Positions 3,839-7,875 of a DNA stretch of 7,875 bases are shown here, in pieces. Numbering within the stretch: the first letter of the stretch is position 1; the number at the start of each line of letters is the position of its first letter. The notes under the pieces are model-generated. The model worked only from the letters and a program-made list of their open reading frames with translations, did not search any database and had not been told where the DNA came from. The DNA is from an uncultured bacterium (GTDB lineage: Bacteria; Bacteroidota; Bacteroidia; Chitinophagales; Chitinophagaceae), in NCBI GenBank assembly GCA_903957405.1, contig CAJBPC010000423.1, positions 1 through 7,875 on the forward strand, written 5' to 3'. The translations under genes were made by a program, and so were the position numbers.

Positions 3839-6793
3839 TCAGTTTTTGAAATGGACTTTCTGTACCACCTTTACGTTTTTCCCGTTCTGTTTTCCCGGTT
3901 CCCAGGATGGCCCTTTTTTCAGGATCTCAATGACCGCTTTTGCGAGCTCGATGTTATTCGTTCCTTCACTGAGTATCGAGAAGGCTGACAGCTTTCCAAA
4001 GCTGTCGACGATGAACCATAAACCGATCTTTCCCTTTGAGGCGTTGTCAGAAGATCCGCTGGCGCTGCTGTTTTTCAGTTTGCTTTTGATGTACGCCATC
4101 ATCGCATTCTGCCCACCGGGAAATGACGGTGCGACGTCAACCTTTGTGAATGCAGGCGTGTTTTCTTCATATTGGATATAAGTGACTTGGGCCTTTTTCC
4201 CGATCTTGCCAAACAGGTCTTTAGGGTCATACCCATTTTTTGTGCGTATCTCAATGACGCCTTGCTTGCCATCTTCGCCATATTTGGTGACGGCGGATTC
4301 GCCTTTTAAAATATTGATGCTGGCTATTTCCGAGGGAGCGATGAGTTGATCTAATTCGCGGGATGCGGATCTGCCTGCTTTGATCCCATTGATGATGACG
4401 ATCGGATCTTCTTCATGTTTAGGGGTATCGCCTTTTGGCTGATTTTTTGAATTGGTACGTATCTCGATGACGCCTTGCTTGCCATCCTCGCCATATTTGG
4501 TGATGGCTGATATTCCTTTCAAGACGTTGATCGTGGCGATTTCTTTGGGATCGATGAGTTGATCTAAGTCGCCGCCTGTGTATCCGACCGCCTTGATCCC
4601 ATTGATGATGACGATCGGATTGTTTTCACTTTGTGGGTTATTGCCTTTGCGCGGATTTTTCCACGCACCGCCCTTGGATCGTATCAGGATTACGCCTTGC
4701 TTTCCATCTTCGCCGTAGAGGGTGACACCGGATGTTCCTTTCAATACATCGATGGTTTCGATCTCCGTGGGCTGGATCAGCGCATCGATGCCTTCGGGAG
4801 TCATCCGGCCGATCTTTTCGCCATCGATGATGATGATCGGCTCGGTCGTATTCCCTTTTATCCGCATGATGGAAGTCCCGAGCTTTTGGTCCCTTGGTAA
4901 GCTGTCGATGTGCACCTCGATGCCAGAGCGGATCATCAATTCACGCTTATTTTTATCCGGTGCATCTTCCATGTGTGCATTGTAGAACAGCAACACTCCG
5001 TTTTTTCCATCTTTTCCGTAGCGTCGTATGGCTTGCATATCGTTCTTTGAATAGAAGACGGCGGAGTCTGCTGTGATTGTTTTATTGATGAGCGTTGATG
5101 GCTGGATCAATTTACCGTTTATGATCACCAGTGGTTTTCTTTCTCCGGTCCAAAAGGAGTCATCGGACTGGATGGTCATTTTCATGTTTTTAAAGGAGTT
5201 GACATTATTGCCAGGGGTAGGGGTGCCGTTTATCTGGATCGTATCGAAGCGGATATTGCTCATGGCATGCTGCCGAACGGATACCAGATTCTTACCCGCT
5301 GCGAATCTTTCCAATGCGTCGAGGATCCTTTTGGCGATCTGTTGCTGGTTGTCCTTTCGGGTGATGAAGTCGCGGTCTTTCGCATTGGTGAGGTATCCGC
5401 ATTCGATGATCGCCGCAGGGTAGTTGATCTGCGGGGCATCAAGCACATAGATGCCTGCTGATCTTGTACGCAGGGTGTCGAGCGTCTTGTATGATTTAGC
5501 GATCTCTTCGTTGAGGAGGCTGCCCAGGATCCTCGATCCCTGTTGGTTGGCGTTGTTCCTTGAGCCAAGGAAAATCTCAAAACCCGATCGAGCCTCATCA
5601 TTCCCTTTGTTTTTCGGTCCCGAGGCATTGATATGGATGGATATGAATGCATCCGCTTTGAGGGCGAGTGCCTTTTCCACTTTCATTTTAAGATCCTGTC
5701 GCTCGTCTTTTTCCCGGCTGAGGACGATCCGCAGGGCGGGGTTGGTGTTGAGGTCGCGGATCTGTCTGGCAATGGCGAGTGTGATGTCTTTTTCCGTGAA
5801 TTTTCCATCTTCCGACCGTACGCCGGGATCATCCCCTCCGTGTCCGGCATCTATGACGATCGTGATGGTTTGCGTAGTCCCAGCTTCGCCTGTGATCATT
5901 CCGGTATTCCGGCCTTCCGGTTTCAGGGTGAAGGCCGCAACGACCATGAACAGCAGGGGAAGTGCGAGTATGCGTGTCAGGTAGTTCGTGCTTGGATTAT
6001 CAGAACGTAAAAGCATTTTTAATCTTCTTTTGATGGGTGAATGAAAGAACGCGTTGGCCAGGAGCATCGACTGCCCGGGGTACGCCGCCTCGAGGATCAT
6101 GGCGGCGAAGGCTGCCGTGTCGCGGCCTTCGACCGATTTGCTGTCTGCGATGAATTCGTGGATCATCGCCATTTCGCGGCGGATGACCCAAAAGAAAGGG
6201 TTGCACCAGAAAGGGATCAGGATGATGCTCATGCAGAGTTTGTCGTAGGTGTGCTTCTCATGGATATGGACCATTTCGTGCTTCAGTATCTGTTGTCCTG
6301 CAGGGGATTCCAGACGGATGTCTTCATGCCAGAAGATATAACTGAGGAAAGAAAAAGGCGTCCCTTTCTCCCTTGTGTTCACGAAACGGAATGCTCCGAT
6401 GGGGTGCTGTTCGTGCTGCTGCAGGAGCTTTCGGATGCGCAGTAGGCTGATGGCCAGTGTGGACAGGAAAAAGATGGATACGAGTGCGTAGGCCAGGGAT
6501 GTCCACTGCTCTGCAGAGAGATGGATCATCGATGACCGGTCCAGCTCCTCCACGAAAGCATCACTGGTGGTCACCAGCTCAAGAATCCTGACCGCTTCAT
6601 ACCTGCCGGGGTCCTCTTGCTGCCCGACAGGGATGCTGATCATCGGCAGAAAGACGGATAGCATGACCGTGACAAGCAGATAATACCTGTTCCAGTGATG
6701 ATAGATCCGGTTGCGCAAGGCAAGCAGATAGTATCCGTAAAGGATGCCGGAACACAAGATGACCTTCAGCAGGTAGTAGGCGAATGCGATCAT
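3839..6793 (-). CDS. BlaR1-like M56 membrane peptidase fused to amidase_3, plug-like repeats and TonB C-terminal domain
   Basis: 984 residues, several parts. (1) Residues 1-290: membrane helices near 4-24, 37-55, 99-118, 184-204 and 274-290; between them a BlaR1/MecR1-type M56 zinc protease with HEMVH (172-176) and third ligand E213 in HEFIAD. (2) Residues 310-497: amidase_3, N-acetylmuramoyl-L-alanine amidase, with VIDAGHGG (zinc H318), E334, SIHINA (zinc H387) and catalytic E464 in IIECGYLTN, so apparently active. (3) About 555-852: four repeats like TonB-receptor plug segments (PIVIING … INVLKG … YGEDGKQGVIEIR). (4) 884-984: TonB-type C-terminal domain, opening VAPSFPGGQNAMMAYI. By analogy with BlaR1 the protease faces the cytoplasm, where it would inactivate the upstream repressor, and everything after residue 290 is periplasmic. 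BlaR1's penicillin-binding sensor is absent. Start overlaps the repressor stop (ATGA). Domain calls are firm; ligand and function are inference. Confidence 0.92.
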   Translation of the reverse strand: MIAFAYYLLKVILCSGILYGYYLLALRNRIYHHWNRYYLLVTVMLSVFLPMISIPVGQQEDPGRYEAVRILELVTTSDAFVEELDRSSMIHLSAEQWTSLAYALVSIFFLSTLAISLLRIRKLLQQHEQHPIGAFRFVNTREKGTPFSFLSYIFWHEDIRLESPAGQQILKHEMVHIHEKHTYDKLCMSIILIPFWCNPFFWVIRREMAMIHEFIADSKSVEGRDTAAFAAMILEAAYPGQSMLLANAFFHSPIKRRLKMLLRSDNPSTNYLTRILALPLLFMVVAAFTLKPEGRNTGMITGEAGTTQTITIVIDAGHGGDDPGVRSEDGKFTEKDITLAIARQIRDLNTNPALRIVLSREKDERQDLKMKVEKALALKADAFISIHINASGPKNKGNDEARSGFEIFLGSRNNANQQGSRILGSLLNEEIAKSYKTLDTLRTRSAGIYVLDAPQINYPAAIIECGYLTNAKDRDFITRKDNQQQIAKRILDALERFAAGKNLVSVRQHAMSNIRFDTIQINGTPTPGNNVNSFKNMKMTIQSDDSFWTGERKPLVIINGKLIQPSTLINKTITADSAVFYSKNDMQAIRRYGKDGKNGVLLFYNAHMEDAPDKNKRELMIRSGIEVHIDSLPRDQKLGTSIMRIKGNTTEPIIIIDGEKIGRMTPEGIDALIQPTEIETIDVLKGTSGVTLYGEDGKQGVILIRSKGGAWKNPRKGNNPQSENNPIVIINGIKAVGYTGGDLDQLIDPKEIATINVLKGISAITKYGEDGKQGVIEIRTNSKNQPKGDTPKHEEDPIVIINGIKAGRSASRELDQLIAPSEIASINILKGESAVTKYGEDGKQGVIEIRTKNGYDPKDLFGKIGKKAQVTYIQYEENTPAFTKVDVAPSFPGGQNAMMAYIKSKLKNSSASGSSDNASKGKIGLWFIVDSFGKLSAFSILSEGTNNIELAKAVIEILKKGPSWEPGKQNGKNVKVVQKVHFKN
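4238..4405 (-). repeat. Plug-like repeat 4 of the M56 fusion protein
   Basis: Encodes residues 797-852 and is near-identical to repeat 3 (residues 726-781, DNA 4451-4618) at a period of 71 codons. The DNA is also closely similar, for example around the shared KYGEDGKQGVIEIRT segment, pointing to a fairly recent in-frame duplication. Repeat 2 (652-706, DNA 4676-4840) is more diverged and repeat 1 (about 555-604, DNA 4982-5131) much more so. Confidence 0.85.
4451..4618 (-). repeat. Plug-like repeat 3 of the M56 fusion protein
   Basis: Encodes residues 726-781 (PIVIINGIKA … LDQLIDPKEIATINVLKG … KYGEDGKQGVIEIRT). It pairs with repeat 4, differing at roughly a quarter of positions, mainly in the loop after the first strand. 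A 15-residue linker rich in N, K, P and E separates the two. Confidence 0.85.
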
Positions 6794-7155
6794 TTTTTCT
6801 TTTTTTTGAGTTCTTCAAGCAGCATCTCCAGTTCCCCGATGCTGATGTTCTTCTCCTTGACCATGAACGATACCGCATTGCTGAAGGAACCTTCGAAGTA
6901 TCCCCTCACCAACGTGTTCATCGTCGACTGGGTGTAGGCGTCTTTCGCGACCAATGGATAATACTGATGCATCCTTCCGAAGAGGTTGACGCCCACAAAA
7001 TCCTTGTCGACAAGGATCTTGATGATCGTAGCCACCGTATTCTGGTGTGGCTTTGGTTCCGCCAGCGCATCCATGATCTCTCGCAGGAATGCTTTGTCGA
7101 GGTTCCAGATCACCTGCATGATCTGCTCCTCCGCTTTTGTCAGTGTCTTATACAT
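6790..7155 (-). CDS. BlaI/MecI/CopY-family transcriptional repressor
   Basis: 121-residue winged-helix repressor, normal length for BlaI/MecI. The N-terminal domain has LTKAEEQIMQVIWNL (5-19), the recognition helix region HQNTVATIIKILVDKDFV (37-54) and the wing GRMHQYYPLV (60-69). The C-terminal part (about 75-116) is the dimerisation region. In BlaI/MecI the cognate protease cuts there, at an N-F bond; the nearest match here is S96-F97 in AVSFMVKEK. Start: an in-frame ATG at 7176 lies inside the -7 promoter element and cannot be used; the ATG at 7155 has AAAGGG six bases upstream and fits the family opening MYKTLTKAE. It ends in five lysines encoded by an A-rich tract, and its TGA overlaps the ATG of the M56 fusion gene, its likely sensor-protease. 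It should repress its own operon through the palindrome at 7182-7199. Confidence 0.93.
   Translation of the reverse strand: MYKTLTKAEEQIMQVIWNLDKAFLREIMDALAEPKPHQNTVATIIKILVDKDFVGVNLFGRMHQYYPLVAKDAYTQSTMNTLVRGYFEGSFSNAVSFMVKEKNISIGELEMLLEELKKKKK
6799..6805 (-). promoter_or_regulatory. Candidate -1 frameshift slippery heptamer A_AAA_AAG
   Basis: In the repressor reading frame the codons AAA AAG are preceded by A, forming the canonical dnaX-type heptamer. A -1 slip continues through GAA AAA into the ATG of the M56 fusion gene with no stop, which would yield a repressor-sensor fusion. No downstream stimulatory structure was established, so use as a frameshift site is speculative. Confidence 0.3.
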
Positions 7156-7173
7156 GTTTATCCCTTTCTGGAA

Positions 7174-7204
7174 CAAACCTATAACTAAATGTTTAGTTAG
7201 ACAA
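7174..7204 (-). promoter_or_regulatory. Bacteroidota sigma-ABfr-type promoter of the repressor-sensor operon
   Basis: On the minus strand: -33 TTG (7204-7202), a 20-bp spacer, and -7 TAGGTTTG (7181-7174), a full match to TAnnTTTG. Transcription should begin near 7168, giving a short leader that still holds the AAAGGG ahead of the ATG at 7155. The operator palindrome fills the spacer. Confidence 0.72.
7182..7199. promoter_or_regulatory. BlaI-type operator palindrome
   Basis: TAACTAAA and TTTAGTTA, perfect 8-bp arms around a 2-base centre, lie exactly in the -33/-7 spacer of the operon promoter, so bound repressor would block RNA polymerase. A second, looser inverted repeat of the same core (ACAACTA at 7201-7207 and TAGTTGT at 7220-7226) follows upstream, suggesting two adjacent dimer sites. 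Confidence 0.8.
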
Positions 7205-7226
7205 CTAAAAAAGTAGTGATAGTTGT
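7201..7226. promoter_or_regulatory. Second, spaced operator-like inverted repeat
   Basis: ACAACTA and TAGTTGT are perfect 7-bp arms with a 12-base spacer. They share the AACTA core with the main operator directly next to them. This may be an auxiliary repressor site overlapping and extending upstream of the -33 element. Confidence 0.5.
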
Positions 7227-7583
7227 TAAAATTTTAAAAAGCCTTGTGCCGTTACCAAAAAAATCATTTGGATCTTTGGCATGACGGTATCCATAGGGGT
7301 GCCATGTGCCTGTAGGTAGTCTCTCGGGGTTTCGTTTCTGAAAATTCTATCGATCCCGATCGGTGCTCATCATTTTACCAGCCATTTCCCGTAGATGAAG
7401 CGCGGCATCGGTCATTTCTGTGGGTTGTTGATGCATGCATCTGCGGAAATACGGCCATGTTTTCGGGCAGACATAGGGTCGAACACCAAGCTCGGGGTTA
7501 GGCTTTTCGACGTGCAATGCCCACCGGCGGGTGCACAAAGTAGAAAAAGGTCATACTTTCGAGTTCGACAATTATCAGTTGCG
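7227..7583. other. Intergenic region without recognisable gene
   Basis: About 350 bp upstream of the repressor promoter. Short frames exist on both strands (for example a minus-strand frame at 7347-7538), but they have no recognisable motif and an odd composition. A perfect 12-bp palindrome, GATGCATGCATC, lies at 7430-7441. No tRNA, terminator or insertion-sequence end was found. Confidence 0.45.
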
Positions 7584-7691
7584 ATGCATAAGATGTTGCA
7601 GTTTTTAAAGGATCACCCAAGGGAAGTATTGGTGGGATTATTGGTTTTTTTGTTTTTGCTGTTCAGGGATTTGATCAAGTCGATGCTGTAG
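7584..7691 (+). CDS. Possible 35-residue single-span membrane peptide
   Basis: A plus-strand frame starts MHKMLQFLKDHPREV and continues into a hydrophobic stretch (VGLLVFLFLLF), ending FRDLIKSML. A charged flank, a membrane span and a charged end are the pattern of small membrane proteins. However, it is antisense to a Lys/Asn-rich minus-strand frame, and the complement of AAA/AAC-rich codons reads as Phe/Val/Leu, so it may be a shadow. No Shine-Dalgarno; no family recognised. Confidence 0.22.
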   Translation: MHKMLQFLKDHPREVLVGLLVFLFLLFRDLIKSML

Positions 7692-7875
7692 CGAAGGCGC
7701 AAGGTGGCATTTTGATGTTCTGATCCTGTGGACGCAATCATCTGGTAGGGGTCGTGTTCATTGTAGATAAAGGGTGCAGCCTGCCGAATTCCCATGACAT
7801 CCTTGCCGTGAGCAGGGAAATTTTTTGGTCCATCGATGCCTGTTGTTTCCATATGCCGGACAAGCCATGGCGGTA
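7613..7875 (-). CDS. Open frame entering from the right edge, unknown product (partial)
   Basis: A minus-strand frame is open from the window edge to a TGA at 7615-7613, about 87 residues. The first ATG inside is at 7852, but the frame continues beyond the edge, so this may be the C-terminal part of a longer gene. Composition is protein-like (DVMGIRQAAPFIYNEHDPYQ, then LRLRYSIDLIKSLN) with a hydrophilic N/K/T-rich tail. I recognise no family. It ends 409 bp before the repressor operon promoter on the same strand. It could be non-coding. Confidence 0.3.
   Translation of the reverse strand, partial: PPWLVRHMETTGIDGPKNFPAHGKDVMGIRQAAPFIYNEHDPYQMIASTGSEHQNATLRLRYSIDLIKSLNSKNKKTNNPTNTSLG

Noticed and set aside
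5451..5984. 177-residue plus-strand frame
   Set aside because: Antisense to the amidase domain, whose zinc and catalytic residues are all in place.
7156..7176. Upstream ATG start for the BlaI-type repressor
   Set aside because: It is within the -7 promoter element and upstream of the predicted transcript start; the downstream ATG has AAAGGG at proper spacing.
7430..7441. Perfect palindrome GATGCATGCATC as an operator or attachment site
   Set aside because: Single occurrence, built from an ATGC repeat, no neighbouring promoter or gene start; too little to call.
7347..7538. 63-residue minus-strand frame
   Set aside because: Unusual W/C/P/R-rich composition, no motif, no start signal; treated as non-coding.

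Overview
The window looks like a piece of a Bacteroidota chromosome, probably Chitinophagaceae or a close relative. This rests on four things: most starts lack a Shine-Dalgarno sequence and sit behind A-rich leaders; one promoter matches the Bacteroidota TTG / TAnnTTTG consensus; a regulatory protein carries SusC/RagA-style plug repeats and a TonB-type C-terminus; and the ArsM and ArsR sequences are of the kind seen in that phylum. The genus assignment is an inference.

Left part (1-1370, minus strand): an arsenic resistance operon read right to left, arsR (ArsR-family repressor), arsM (arsenite S-adenosylmethionine methyltransferase), then the start of an ACR3-type arsenite efflux permease that runs off the left edge. 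Two copies of a 16-bp palindrome, each one base from the perfect form, lie just upstream of arsR and of arsM and are very likely ArsR operators. Repressor, detoxifying methyltransferase and pump would all be induced by As(III).

Middle (1371-2079) is a gap of about 700 bp with an AT-rich core, two short inverted repeats, weak promoter-like matches and one possible 22-residue hydrophobic peptide. It is followed on the plus strand (2080-3722) by a two-gene unit joined by an ATGA stop/start overlap: an SDR dehydrogenase and an SMP-30/gluconolactonase-family lactonase. Together they fit the first two steps of non-phosphorylative sugar oxidation (sugar to lactone to acid); the sugar cannot be read from the sequence.

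Right part (3787-7204, minus strand): a BlaI/MecI-type repressor and, overlapping it by ATGA, a 984-residue BlaR1-like membrane protein. They have a clear promoter with an operator palindrome filling the -33/-7 spacer, and a hairpin/T-tract terminator. The large protein is the most notable object here: an M56 zinc-peptidase membrane module, a complete amidase_3 (N-acetylmuramoyl-L-alanine amidase) domain with all expected zinc and catalytic residues, four TonB-receptor-plug-like repeats, and a TonB-type C-terminal domain in one chain. Where classical BlaR1 has a penicillin-binding sensor, this one has a cell-wall amidase, which suggests a system that senses or processes peptidoglycan directly. 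The repressor gene ends in an A-rich lysine tract containing a canonical A_AAA_AAG slippery heptamer in the correct frame to fuse repressor and sensor.

The right end (7205-7875) has no gene that I can recognise: a minus-strand frame is open to the edge, and antisense to it is a short hydrophobic frame; both are weak.
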